A stretch of 64,000 nucleotides of DNA from Asaia prunellae JCM 25354 (GTDB lineage: Bacteria > Pseudomonadota > Alphaproteobacteria > Acetobacterales > Acetobacteraceae): contig NZ_BAJV01000005.1 in assembly GCF_000613885.1 (NCBI RefSeq), forward strand, positions 62,001-126,000, in the 5' to 3' direction. The notes under the pieces were generated by a model. The model worked only from the letters and a program-made list of their open reading frames with translations, did not search any database and was not told the origin of the DNA. Below are positions 20,989 to 32,178 of the stretch, in pieces (within the stretch, counting starts at the first letter, position 1; every line of letters begins with the position of its first letter). Both the position numbers and the translations under genes were made by a program.

Positions 20989-22277
20989 ACAGAAGCCTCA
21001 CCATAGACGTGGAGCCCGGCTTTCCATGTACCCACGACCCGGCCCTTGAGCCTGCGTCCGTCAAAGGGGGTATTCTGGGCCCGGCCGGGCTGGTTACCTG
21101 CCTCGACGATCCATTCGGCATCGGGATCAAACAGACACAGATCGGCGCTGGCGCCTTCCTGCACTGTCCCGGCCTCACTGCCCAGCAGATGCCCCGGGTT
21201 GCGTGTAACCAGGGTGATGAGTTGCGTCAGGCTGAGGTGACCTTCATGCACGAGGGAAAGTCCCACGGCGAGCAAGGTGGTCAGACCGGTGCCTCCTGCG
21301 CTGGCCTGGGCGAAGGGCAGACGCTTGTCATCGGCATCCCAGGGGGCATGATCTGAGGCGATGGCATCGATTGTGCCATCAGCCAGCGCTGCACAGACGG
21401 CCAGACGGTCTTCTTCTGCACGCAGAGGCGGAGAGAGTTTGGCATAGGTGCGAAATTCGCCGATCGCTTCTTCGTTCAGCGCGAAATAGGGAGGTGCTGT
21501 GTCGCAGGTGATGGCCAGTCCCCGTGCCTTGGCCTGCCGGATCAGGGCCAGACCTTCGCCGGTCGAGACATGACCAAAATGCAGTCTTGCCCCCGTCATT
21601 TCTGCGAGGCGGATATCGCGTGCGATCAGGATGGCCTCAGCGGCTGCCGGGATCTGGGCCAGACCCATGCGTGTGGCGAGGGCTCCGGCCGTAGCGGTGC
21701 CGCCTTTGGCAAGGGACGGATCTTCCGGGTGCTGTACAACAAGGGCGTCAATGCCCCTGGCGTAGGCCAGAAGCTGCCGCATGCGTTTGGTGTCGGCTAT
21801 GGCATGGATGCCGTCCGTAAAGGCTACGGCACCTGCCTCACGCAGCATGCCAAGTTCGGCCATTTCCTCACCATTGCAGCCTTTTGTCAGAGCGCCATAG
21901 GGCAGGATGCTGACAAGACCCGTCTCTTCGCCACGGCCGCGCAGCAGACGTACAAGTGCGGGCTCGTCAATAGCGGGTTTGGAGTTCGGCAGAGCCGCCA
22001 GAGTGGTTATTCCCCCTGAAACGGCAGCGCGGGCACAGGAGGCGATGGTTTCGCGATATTCGAACCCCGGCTCGCCTATGGCCACACGCATATCCACCAG
22101 GCCAGGCGAGAGAACAGCACCCTTGCCGTCAATAATCTGTGCGTTTTCCGGTTTGCCCTCGGCGCCGCGCTTGTCACGGCCGGCAATGCGGCCACCCCTG
22201 ACTAGAAGGCGACTGATACTGTCCGTACCGGCCGCGGGGTCGATCAGGCGGACATTTTCAAAAACGAGTTCGGTCAT
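20985..22277 (-). CDS. dihydroorotase-like protein, probably non-catalytic (PyrX type)
   Basis: About 430 aa with the amidohydrolase fold of type I dihydroorotase, encoded directly after pyrB with a 4-base overlap. Active enzymes have a metal-binding HxH in GLVDxHVHLREPG. Here the same place reads [15 protein letters not shown], so both His are lost, although the later ASDHAPWD segment remains. This matches the inactive dihydroorotase homologues (PyrX/PyrC') that assemble with aspartate carbamoyltransferase as structural partners. The organism should then have a separate active PyrC elsewhere, which is inference. Confidence 0.85.
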   Translation of the reverse strand: MTELVFENVRLIDPAAGTDSISRLLVRGGRIAGRDKRGAEGKPENAQIIDGKGAVLSPGLVDMRVAIGEPGFEYRETIASCARAAVSGGITTLAALPNSKPAIDEPALVRLLRGRGEETGLVSILPYGALTKGCNGEEMAELGMLREAGAVAFTDGIHAIADTKRMRQLLAYARGIDALVVQHPEDPSLAKGGTATAGALATRMGLAQIPAAAEAILIARDIRLAEMTGARLHFGHVSTGEGLALIRQAKARGLAITCDTAPPYFALNEEAIGEFRTYAKLSPPLRAEEDRLAVCAALADGTIDAIASDHAPWDADDKRLPFAQASAGGTGLTTLLAVGLSLVHEGHLSLTQLITLVTRNPGHLLGSEAGTVQEGASADLCLFDPDAEWIVEAGNQPGRAQNTPFDGRRLKGRVVGTWKAGLHVYGEASV

Positions 22278-23206
22278 GATGCGGTCCGCATGCGTGAAAG
22301 TCGGTCGAGAACGGCCATGCGCACGGCGACGCCCATTTCTACCTGTTCCTGAATGACGCTCTGCACCGAATCAGCCACGTCCGAAGCGATTTCAACACCA
22401 CGGTTCATGGGCCCCGGATGCATGACCAGTGCGCTTGGCTTTGCCAGTGCAAGGCGACGGCTATCGACGCCATAAAAGCGGAAGAACTCTCGAGCACTTG
22501 GCACCAGCCCGGCGCCCATGCGTTCGCGTTGCAGACGCAACGTCATGACCACATCAGCGTTACGCAGTCCGCTTTCCATATCATGATGGATCGACACCGC
22601 GCGAGAGAGGCCATGGCGGCAGGCACCAGCGTCGGCGGTCCGACAAGACGCACATGACTGCCCATGGCAGTCAGGAGATGGATGTTCGAGCGGGCCACAC
22701 GACTATGGCCGACATCGCCGCAGATCGCGACATTCAGCCCCTTTAGCGTACCAAGATGGCGTTTGATGGTGAGCGCGTCGAGCAGGGCCTGTGTCGGGTG
22801 CTCATGCATGCCGTCACCGGCATTGACCACGCTGGCCTCGACCTTTTGTGCCAGCAGGGCGGGAGCGCCGGATTGTGCGTGACGCACCACCAGCAGATCG
22901 CAACGCATGGCGTTGAGTGTTGCGGCCGTATCGAGAAGCGTCTCGCCCTTGTTCACCGAAGATGTGGCCACCGTCATGTTGATGACATCGGCCCCCAGAC
23001 GCTTGCCGGCCAGTTCAAAACTGGTGCGGGTGCGGGTGCTGTCCTCGAAGAACATGTTGATCACGGTGCGGCCGCGCAGCGCATCACGGGGCGCGGTGCG
23101 CGAGCGGCTCAGCAGCGCATAATTCGCCGCGAGATCGAGAAAAGGCGTGATCTCTTCGGCGCTCATGCCTTCGAGGCCGAGCAGATGGTGCTTCCGGGCG
23201 AGCGTG

Positions 23207-23214
<8 letters not shown>
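22274..23214 (-). CDS. pyrB: aspartate carbamoyltransferase catalytic chain (one frameshift)
   Basis: Condenses carbamoyl phosphate with aspartate, the first committed step of pyrimidine synthesis. The carbamoyl-phosphate motif is [26 protein letters not shown] and [12 protein letters not shown] are also present. A G is missing from GGG near 22598, in the segment that should read [12 protein letters not shown] or similar; restoring it gives about 313 aa, the normal length. It overlaps gltX upstream by 8 bases and the pyrX-like gene downstream by 4. No regulatory-chain gene is nearby, consistent with a dodecameric PyrB-PyrX type enzyme. Confidence 0.94.
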
Positions 23215-24610
<1,396 letters not shown>

Positions 24611-24940
24611 GGCGGCTGCATAGCATGATTAGGGGCGGCACACTATGGGATGGCATCTTGTTGTGCGGATCGCAGCCCGCTTATGAGCTCGTCCTGAGAC
24701 GTGAGAACAAAGGTGCTTTCAGCCAGCTGTGGTTTGTTCAGCAGAAAGGAAGAAGGAAAGATCCCCAATCATGCATCGTGAATAGATATCAGTATTATTT
24801 TCAATAATCGTAATATAAAAATTCGTTTTCGGTTGTTTATGAAAAATCCGTGACGGGTGGTCGGGGCTGAATGTCTCCCTTGCGGTACCCAAATCGAATG
24901 TTTCCACAAGGCAGTTAGCCTTTGATCGAGGCAACACGTC
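24611..24940. other. divergent intergenic region between gltX and comEC
   Basis: About 330 bases. The part from 24780 to 24845 is AT-rich (AATAATCGTAATATAAAAATT) and is probably where promoters lie. A reverse open frame across 24719-24937 has no family features, and I do not accept it as a gene. No RNA gene is seen. Confidence 0.35.
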
Positions 24941-27039
24941 GTGAGTCTGACGCGTATTACAGCCTTTTTCGACTCCCTGCTGATGATTCAGGGGCGTGCT
25001 CTTGTCGCATGGCTGCCTGTTGCCTGGGCAGCGGGGAGTCTGATCTATTTTCTGCCTCGATACGAGCCTGGTTTCTGGCAGGCCTGTATTTGCGCTGCAC
25101 TGGCTCTGCTGATGCTGCTTTGCGGCTGGCGACAGCTCACACTACGCAGTCTGGGTTTTGCTGTGCTGATGACCAGTCTGGGGTTTCTGGCGGCACGCGA
25201 TCAGGCCAGGCGTCAGCCGCCAATGCCAGCCCTGCCTTCTCTCGCTGTGACACTGCATGGCACGATTGCCGATGTTTCCAGCAACGGAGAGACCGGTCAG
25301 AATCTGCAACGCCTGCGTATCCGCAAGGCCGTGTTTGAAACCGGGGTCGATATCGGTATGGCTCCTCTGAAACGCGATCTGCTGGTTTTTACTCATGACG
25401 GGCAGAATTACGTCCCGGGCATGATGCTGCGTCTGCGTGCGGTGCTGCGCCCGCCTGACTGGCCGGATTTTCCCGGTGGACGTGACCGTCAGAGAGAGTT
25501 CTGGTTTGACGGTCTGGCCGGAACAGGGCGCGTGCTCGGAGTGCCTGATATTCTGAAAGCACCGCAGGGTTATGTGCTTGGACGATGGCGAATGCAGATC
25601 GCTACCGAGATTGCCCGTCATCTTTCCGGACAGCGCGCCGCAATTGCCTCGACACTGATCGCTGGTCATGGCGAGGGAATCAGTCGGGAGACGCGCGCGG
25701 CTTATGCAGCGTCAGGTCTTGCCCATATTCTTGCCGTTGCCGGGCTGCATCTGGGTCTGGTCATGGGGGCAGTATTTGTTGTGACAAGACAGGTCCTGGT
25801 ATTGTGGCCCTGGCTTGGATTGCGTCTGCCTGTCGGGAAATGGCAGCCTTCTCTGGCTTATGTGCCGGACTGGTCTATGTTTCGCTTACCGGGTTCCATC
25901 TGCCCGCCTTGCGCAGTCTGGGAATGGCCGGATTGGCAACCCTTGCCCTTCTGAGTGGGCGGACCGTGCTGTCAATGCGTTCATTGGCGCTGATCGCTCT
26001 CGCGTTACTTATGGTCTCTCCGGTTCTTGTGCTCGATCTGTCCTTTCAGATGTCGTTTGCCGCTGTCATGGCGCTGATTGCCGGATACGAAGCGCTAAGG
26101 CCGCATTTCATCAGAAGGGCCGAACAAGGAAAGCGAAACGGGGCGGGGTATCATCTCGTGCTGCTTGCCCTGACCAGCGCCCTTGCAGGTGGGGCTACCC
26201 TGCCTCTGGTCATGGCAGGGTTCGGCAGTTTTCAGCCTGGTTCGTTCTGGCCAATCTTCTGGCAGTGCCGATCGCGGCCTTCTGTGTCATGCCTGCCGGG
26301 CTCTGTGCCCTGTTGCTCATGCCGCTCGGCCTGTCAGGACTGCCACTCCAGATAATGGGGCAGGGGATTGGCGTGATCTCTTTCCTGGCATGTCATGTCG
26401 CTTCTCTGCCGCTGGCACATGTTCCGGTGCCTCATGTGAGCTGGTGGGCGCTGCTGTTGTACATGACAGGGCTTGCAGGGCTCTGTCTGTGGCGGGGGGG
26501 GGATGCGGGTCGTTTTTTTGCCTCTGATCCTGGTCGGGGTGGTGTCGTCAGTTTTTGTCAAAAAGCCTGCCCTGCTTGTATCCCCCGATGCCGGTCTCAT
26601 TGCCTTTCAGGAAAACGGGTCCTGGATTGCCGGGCCGCATAATGGCCTTGAAACACATGTGCTGGATGCCTGGCGACGGGCCTGGCCGTTGCCGGTTCAG
26701 GCAAGTGTCAGCACGTCTTCGTGCAATGCGACGGAATGCGATCTTGCCATAGGCAGACGGTTTGTTGCTCTGTGGTTTGCTCTGCCACCTTCCGAGGCTC
26801 GCCCGGAAGCCTGTCAGGGAGAAGAGTTTGTGATCAGTGCCGCGCCTTTGCCCGAAGACTGTCATCCGCCCCTTTACATCGATCGATTTACTGTCTGGCG
26901 TGAGGGGGCGATAGCCGTCTGGGTTCAGAGTGACGGTCTCAGGCTCGTCTCCGACCGCTCCTGGCGTGGAGCGCGTCTCTGGGTGCCACGCCCTGGCTTC
27001 AGGGGGGTGCCGAACTTGCCGCTGGCCCGGTCGGAGTAG
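24941..27039 (+). CDS. comEC: ComEC/Rec2 competence membrane channel (three frame breaks)
   Basis: Polytopic inner-membrane protein thought to translocate single-stranded DNA during transformation. It has an N-terminal DUF4131-like region, the competence core (HILAVAGLHLGLVMGAVF and GFHLPALRSLGMAGL), many transmembrane helices, and a C-terminal soluble domain of the Rec2 type. Frame breaks occur near 25834 (missing C), 26239 (missing C in CCC) and at a 9-G run near 26494-26502 (one G too many). With all three repaired the length is about 699 aa, normal. GTG 24941 is chosen for its upstream GAGG. The poly-G tract could also vary naturally. Confidence 0.88.
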
Positions 27040-27042
27040 CGG

Positions 27043-28293
27043 CTATCTGGTCCTGGGATAGAAATGCAGGGCTACACGCTCCATGGACAGGCCTTGCACC
27101 AGAATTGTGAACACCACGATCCCGTAGCAGATCGGTGCCAGAATATCCTTCATTGGTCCTGCGGGCAGGGTGAGGGCCAGTGAAAGGGAAATACCGCCCC
27201 GCAGGCCACCCCAGGTGAGAACAGCCAGCATGCGCCCGCGGTCCTCGCCATAAAGATGGATCGGCAGGATTGCCAGAAACACGCTGAGCGCGCGCGCAGC
27301 GATGGAGAGAGGAATACCAAGAAGTAGGGCCCAGAGTGCATGCATGCCCGGTATGGTGGCCAGCACTTCAAACCCGATCATCAGGAACAGCAATGCGTTC
27401 AGGACCTCATCAACCAGCGTCCAGAAGCTGTTGAGTTCTTCGCGGGCATGTTCGTCCATGCTGTTCTTCGCTCGCTCGCTGCCGAGGCACAGCCCGGCGA
27501 CGACTACGGCAATCGGGCCGGACATGCCCAGCGCATGAGCAAGACTGAACGTGCCTGCCGCAAGGCTGAGGGAAACGAGAAGCTGAAGATGGCTGTCGCG
27601 TACGGCCCGGAAACAGAACAGCGCGACCAGCCCGGCAACAAACCCCAGTAAGCCGCCTCCGATAGCCTCGACTCCGAACGCCTCCAGTGCGTCGAGCAGG
27701 GTCAGATGATGTGCCTCTCCGGTGACCAATGTCATGGCCAGCCCGAAAATAACGATGCTGACCCCGTCATTGAACAGGCTCTCCCCGGCAAAAATAGCCT
27801 GTATTGGTCCCGGTAAACCGAGGCGTCTGAGCATGCCCACCACAGAGACCGGATCAGTCGGGGCCAGAATGGCACCCAGCACCACGCACCACAGAAAGGG
27901 AATTGGCAGTCCCACCAGTGCCATAACCCAGTACATGGCCCCCCCGAGCAGGAAAACCGCCAGAATGGTTCCGACAATCGCAAGGAAGAGAACCGAGAAC
28001 TTACGTTCTATGAGATGACGTGTATCAACCTGCAACGCGCCAGCAAAAAGCAGGAAGGAGAGGGCGCCATCCAGCAGGTTTCCGGGTAAATCGGCTGAGT
28101 CCAGCAGATGCATCGGCAGCGTATGGAGATCGACGTTCGGCAGTACGATGTCGAGCCCCTTGATTACCAGTGATCCCACCATGGCAATCAGCAGGATGCC
28201 GATGGTCATGGGCAGGCGCAGCAGTTTGTAATTGAGAATACCGCAGATAGTGCAAAGCGTCAGCAGGATCGCGAACAGGCTGAGTGATGACAT
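27043..28293 (-). CDS. Na+/H+ antiporter, CPA1/NhaP family
   Basis: About 416 aa with 12 or so hydrophobic segments. The ion-binding region shows AILAPTDPVSVV and the strongly conserved GESLFNDGVSIVIFG of the NhaP/NHE family. TWGGLRGGISLSLAL near the C-terminus is another family mark. It exchanges cytoplasmic Na+ or K+ for H+ and helps pH and salt homeostasis. It is convergent with comEC, with only 3 bases between the stops. The gene is intact. Confidence 0.9.
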   Translation of the reverse strand: MSSLSLFAILLTLCTICGILNYKLLRLPMTIGILLIAMVGSLVIKGLDIVLPNVDLHTLPMHLLDSADLPGNLLDGALSFLLFAGALQVDTRHLIERKFSVLFLAIVGTILAVFLLGGAMYWVMALVGLPIPFLWCVVLGAILAPTDPVSVVGMLRRLGLPGPIQAIFAGESLFNDGVSIVIFGLAMTLVTGEAHHLTLLDALEAFGVEAIGGGLLGFVAGLVALFCFRAVRDSHLQLLVSLSLAAGTFSLAHALGMSGPIAVVVAGLCLGSERAKNSMDEHAREELNSFWTLVDEVLNALLFLMIGFEVLATIPGMHALWALLLGIPLSIAARALSVFLAILPIHLYGEDRGRMLAVLTWGGLRGGISLSLALTLPAGPMKDILAPICYGIVVFTILVQGLSMERVALHFYPRTR

Positions 28294-28492
28294 GAAACCT
28301 ACGACTCTTGAGGGGCGAAACCAGATTGTTCTAGCCCAAGAGAACGTGAATGAAGACGTTTTGTCCCGCCTCTCACATTATGTCATTTCGAAAGCTATGC
28401 TGACGGGCATTGCCAATGGTGATTGTCGGTATCTGGACTGTTTCTCAGCGACGTTTTTCTGCTGCGGTCAGAAAAGCAAAAAAGAGTGCCCT

Positions 28493-29185
28493 ATGAAGCC
28501 TGTCAGAAGATTTTTGCTTTTGTTCGTCTTCTCTCTGGGCATAGTGCCCCTGAAGGTTTCAGCGACCCCCAGTACGGCATTGCTGCGTGCCTATCATGAA
28601 AAACTCAAGGCGATGAACCTCCCGCCTGGTCTGGAGGAAATCGCCCGTCAGCCGGAAGCCATTCGTGAGGTGACGCTGGCCCCTCTTTTTGATCAACCTT
28701 TTGTCTGCAGTGAACATCCGCTTGGTCAGATGACCACGGTCGGCGATGCTCTCGGTACGGATTGTATGGTGGTAGGCGGTGTGACCAAGGCCGGTGGCTT
28801 TTTTCAGCTCTTCAGAGGGTCAGGGCGAAACAACAAGGACTGGTACGGCTGGCATGTGGGTATTCATGCGCCTTTCGATGGTACTGTGACCTATGTGCAC
28901 GTCAATCCTGTAACCAATCGGCCCGGTATAACGGGCAAGTCACCTGCTGGCATGATAGTTTTCCGGCGTGATGACGGGATGATGGTCGTATATGCCCATG
29001 TGCAGGATATACGTGTGAAAGAGGGCGACCGGGTGAAGTCAGGCGACGTTATTGCTTTCGGAGGAAATAATGGCCTCGCGCGTAATCCTTATATTCATGT
29101 GGGGGCCTATCAGGGGCTTGAGCCCTTCCAGATCCGGTGGGACCTTGCCGCTATGGGGGCAATCCCGACACTGCGCTCGAATTAG
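28493..29185 (+). CDS. exported M23-peptidase-like protein with altered active site
   Basis: About 230 aa with a signal peptide (FLLLFVFSLGIVPLKVSA). The C-terminal half has the LytM/M23 fold signature: WHVGIHAPFDGTV, then VYAHVQDI, EGDRVKSGDVIAFGGNNG and NPYIHVGAY. Two zinc-site positions differ from active enzymes: the Asp of HxGxD is His (HVGIH), and the first His of HLH is Tyr (YIH). It may therefore bind peptidoglycan without cutting it, or be a divergent enzyme, as with EnvC/NlpD-type activators. ATG 28493 is chosen because it starts directly at the signal peptide. A hairpin follows. Confidence 0.7.
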   Translation: MKPVRRFLLLFVFSLGIVPLKVSATPSTALLRAYHEKLKAMNLPPGLEEIARQPEAIREVTLAPLFDQPFVCSEHPLGQMTTVGDALGTDCMVVGGVTKAGGFFQLFRGSGRNNKDWYGWHVGIHAPFDGTVTYVHVNPVTNRPGITGKSPAGMIVFRRDDGMMVVYAHVQDIRVKEGDRVKSGDVIAFGGNNGLARNPYIHVGAYQGLEPFQIRWDLAAMGAIPTLRSN

Positions 29186-29194
29186 GCAGGTTTT

Positions 29195-29220
29195 CTGACC
29201 GGATGGCGTCATCCGGTCAG
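29195..29220. terminator. bidirectional hairpin
   Basis: CTGACCGGAT and ATCCGGTCAG form a perfect 10-base stem with a 6-base loop. It is preceded by TTTT on the plus strand, and lies between convergent gene ends. Confidence 0.6.
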
Positions 29221-29234
29221 GCTTGGGCAGAATA

Positions 29235-29522
29235 TCAGACGCCCTCTACGAGGGTCGCACGATATTTTGCACCGCGGAAACGATGCTCTCGCACCTTGCG
29301 GTAGGCATCGCCATCGTACCAGGCCAGAGCGGAGGCTCTGTCCGGGAATTCAACGACAACAACTCCTTCGGGCTCGCTGCCTTCGAGAGCCTTCTGGTCG
29401 CCATAGGCTACGATCGGCTTGATCGGATGGCCCTCAAAGGTTTCGGCGACGAGAGAGGAATAGGTATCGAGTTCCTTCTGATCGAGGGTCTCTTCGCGGG
29501 TGAAGATGATATATGTGCTCAT
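29235..29522 (-). CDS. DUF1330 family protein
   Basis: Small protein of about 95 aa with the alpha/beta-barrel dimer fold expected for DUF1330 (segments VVVEFPDRASALAWYD and YRKVREHRFRGAKY). The role is unknown. The start ATG 29522 is preceded by GGAGAG and overlaps the nth stop by 4 bases, so the two are translated together. A stress link with the repair enzyme is possible, but the coupling may be incidental. Confidence 0.8.
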   Translation of the reverse strand: MSTYIIFTREETLDQKELDTYSSLVAETFEGHPIKPIVAYGDQKALEGSEPEGVVVVEFPDRASALAWYDGDAYRKVREHRFRGAKYRATLVEGV

Positions 29523-30229
29523 ACAGACTCTCCTTTTGCCTTCAGCATCTGGGCCTTGAGGGGAAAAAGACAAGGCGTAAACCCAACGCAACGCCAGCAT
29601 TCGGGGCTGCGTGCCTTGCAGACATAACGACCGTGCAGGATCAGCCAGTGATGTGAAGGGCGCAGCATATCGGGCGGAATGCGTTTGATCAGACCCTCTT
29701 CAACAGCCCGCGTGGTCTTGCCCGGTGCCAGTCCGGTGCGATTGCCGAGACGAAAGATATGCGTATCGACTGCCATCGCGCTTTCGCCAAACATGACGTT
29801 CAGAACGACACTGGCTGTCTTGCGTCCGACCCCTGCCAAAGCCTCTAGTGCGGCCCGGTCGGCGGGAACGGCGCCCTCATGCAGGGCCAGCAGCTGTTCC
29901 GACAGTCTGAGAACATTCTTCGCCTTGGCGCGCCACAAACCGATAGTGCGTATGTGGCTGGCTATGCCTTCCTCCCCGAGTGCCACCATAGCGGCGGGGT
30001 CGGGCGCATCGGCAAATAATCCGGCAGTGACCTTGTTGACCGATTTGTCTGTTGCCTGGGCTGAGAGCACGACTGCAACCAGCAACGAGAAGGCGTCGCT
30101 ATAGTCGAGCTCGCTTTCCGGATCGGGGTTGGCCTGGGCGAGCAGAGTGATGAAATCGCGTGCCTGGGCGCGAGTCATGGCACGCTTGGCCGAAGGAAGA
30201 GACATCAGAACCGTTTCATCATGTTGCAT
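29519..30229 (-). CDS. nth: endonuclease III
   Basis: Base-excision repair glycosylase/AP lyase for oxidised pyrimidines. The helix-hairpin-helix LAGVGRKTASVVLN carries the catalytic Lys, and the catalytic Asp is in AVDTHIFRLGNRTG. The C-terminal 4Fe-4S motif is intact: C-x6-C-x2-C-x5-C read from CKARSPECWRCVGFTPC. About 236 aa, with an N-terminal extension of some 20 residues over the core, so a start at ATG 30205 is also possible. It is divergent from an ABC exporter gene 50 bases away. Confidence 0.94.
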   Translation of the reverse strand: MQHDETVLMSLPSAKRAMTRAQARDFITLLAQANPDPESELDYSDAFSLLVAVVLSAQATDKSVNKVTAGLFADAPDPAAMVALGEEGIASHIRTIGLWRAKAKNVLRLSEQLLALHEGAVPADRAALEALAGVGRKTASVVLNVMFGESAMAVDTHIFRLGNRTGLAPGKTTRAVEEGLIKRIPPDMLRPSHHWLILHGRYVCKARSPECWRCVGFTPCLFPLKAQMLKAKGESV

Positions 30230-30279
30230 AAGGACGCTTGAAACCCCACAATAAGCGCTTCCCGATCAAGACTTCCAGT

Positions 30280-32148
30280 ATGCCCGCCCGGTTCAATCAT
30301 CTGGCGGAGGAGCTTTCTTTCGTGTCCGAGCCCGACCAGACCGATCTCACTCACCGAACAAAGCCGCGCGATATCGCCTTTGTTGATATTGTGCGCTTTG
30401 TCATGCGCCGCTGGCTGGAGCACCCGGCTTTTCTGGCACGCACGGTGCTGGGCATTGCACTGGCGACGATTGCCGATGTGGCGACCCCCGTTCTTTCAGG
30501 GCGACTGGTAACCGATATCTCCAGCCATAGCGGGGGAGCGCCGCATGATGCTGCCCAGCTTGCTCTGCGTAATGATGCGCTGATGATGGCAGGGGGGCTG
30601 ATTGCCCTGGGGCTTATCGGGTTGCTCGGGCGTCGTTCTTCCTATCTCGGAATTACCCATCTGAGTCTGGCGATCATGCAGCGCGCCCTGTCTCAGGGTT
30701 TTGCTCGTGTGCAGCGTTTCTCGACCGACTGGCACGCCAATAATTTCGCGGGCTCCACCGTGCGCAAGCTGACGCGTGGCATGTGGGCCATCGACACACT
30801 TGATGATACGCTGCTTCTGCTTATTGCTCCTGAAGTGCTGGTCCTGACGGGCACGACACTGGTTCTGGCCTGGCACTCGCCGCTTATGGGAGCGGTACTG
30901 GCCCTTTCAGTCGTGCTTTTTACCTGGCTCTCGGTCATGCTGACGCTGCGTTATGTGGCGCCCTCAGCGCGTGCGGCCAATCGGTGGGATACCAAGGTAG
31001 GGGCGGCGATTGCCGATGCGGTGACCTGTAATGCCGTGGTCAAGGCCTTTGGTGCAGAGCGGCGTGAGGAACGTCGTCTGGGACGCGTGCTGAAAGCATG
31101 GAGCGCGCGTACGGCCCGCACCTGGATCAGGGGAACAAACAGCGCCAATCTCCAGGGTTTCTCATCGCTGGTCATGCGTATGCTGCTGGTGGTCATGGTT
31201 GTCTGGCAGTGGTGGCAGGGCAAGGCGGGCCCGGGTGATGTCGCCTATGTGCTGACCATGGTGTTTCTGGTGCAGGGCTATCTGCGCGATCTGGGCCAGC
31301 AGGTCAGTCAGGTCCAGCGTTCGGTCAATGAAATGGAAGAACTGGTCGCAATTTTTGACGAGGCACCAGGCGTTCAGGACCGCAAGGGGGCGAAAAAGGC
31401 TGCCTTTACAACCGGTCGTGTCCGTTTCGAGAAGGTTACCTTCCAGTATCCGGGTCAGGACACGCCGCTTTACGAGGATCTGGATGTCACCATTACGCCC
31501 GGATCACGTGTGGCTCTGGTCGGGCCGAGCGGCTCGGGCAAGACAACCTTCACCAAGTTGATCCAGCGCCTGTATGACACGAACGAAGGCCGGGTGCTGA
31601 TTGATGATGTGAATGTGCGTGATGTAACCCAGGACTCGCTGCGTGCCCGTATTGCCATAGTACCCCAGGAACCGATGCTGTTTCATCGTTCTCTGGCGGA
31701 GAATATTGCCTATGGCCGTCCCGGTGCCAGCCAGGCGGAAATCGAACGTGCGGCCAGTCTTGCCAATGCCAGCGCCTTCATCGAGCGGCTGCCTGATGGG
31801 TATGCCACGCTTGTTGGTGAGCGCGGTGTAAAGCTGTCGGGTGGCGAGCGTCAGCGCGTAGCCATTGCCCGCGCTTTTCTTGCTGACGCCCCCTTGCTGA
31901 TCTTCGATGAGGCCACTTCCAGTCTGGATTCTGAATCTGAAGTCCTGGTGCAGGAAGCCATGCATCGACTCATGGCGGGGCGCACAGTGATTGTCGTTGC
32001 GCATCGCCTTTCAACCGTTATGGAACTTGATCGCATTCTCGTATTCAGCAAAGGCAAGCTGATGGAAGACGGGACGCATGGTGAACTGGTCCAGCGTGAG
32101 GGAGGAATTTATCGTCGTCTATTCGAGCTGCAATCTCTGGAAGGCTGA
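30280..32148 (+). CDS. ABC exporter, MsbA/multidrug type
   Basis: Half-size ABC exporter of about 622 aa with six N-terminal transmembrane helices fused to a nucleotide-binding domain. Walker A is LVGPSGSGKTT, the signature LSGGERQRVAIARA, Walker B LLIFDEATSSLD and the switch His VVAHRLSTV. It would act as a homodimer. The substrate is unknown; lipid, drug or peptide export are all possible. ATG 30280 is preferred over the earlier TTG 30238. It is convergent with the peptide exporter gene, but its sequence does not suggest that they work together. Confidence 0.85.
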   Translation: MPARFNHLAEELSFVSEPDQTDLTHRTKPRDIAFVDIVRFVMRRWLEHPAFLARTVLGIALATIADVATPVLSGRLVTDISSHSGGAPHDAAQLALRNDALMMAGGLIALGLIGLLGRRSSYLGITHLSLAIMQRALSQGFARVQRFSTDWHANNFAGSTVRKLTRGMWAIDTLDDTLLLLIAPEVLVLTGTTLVLAWHSPLMGAVLALSVVLFTWLSVMLTLRYVAPSARAANRWDTKVGAAIADAVTCNAVVKAFGAERREERRLGRVLKAWSARTARTWIRGTNSANLQGFSSLVMRMLLVVMVVWQWWQGKAGPGDVAYVLTMVFLVQGYLRDLGQQVSQVQRSVNEMEELVAIFDEAPGVQDRKGAKKAAFTTGRVRFEKVTFQYPGQDTPLYEDLDVTITPGSRVALVGPSGSGKTTFTKLIQRLYDTNEGRVLIDDVNVRDVTQDSLRARIAIVPQEPMLFHRSLAENIAYGRPGASQAEIERAASLANASAFIERLPDGYATLVGERGVKLSGGERQRVAIARAFLADAPLLIFDEATSSLDSESEVLVQEAMHRLMAGRTVIVVAHRLSTVMELDRILVFSKGKLMEDGTHGELVQREGGIYRRLFELQSLEG

Positions 32149-32178
32149 GTTGCAGGCCACCGTTTTTTACTGCAGGGC

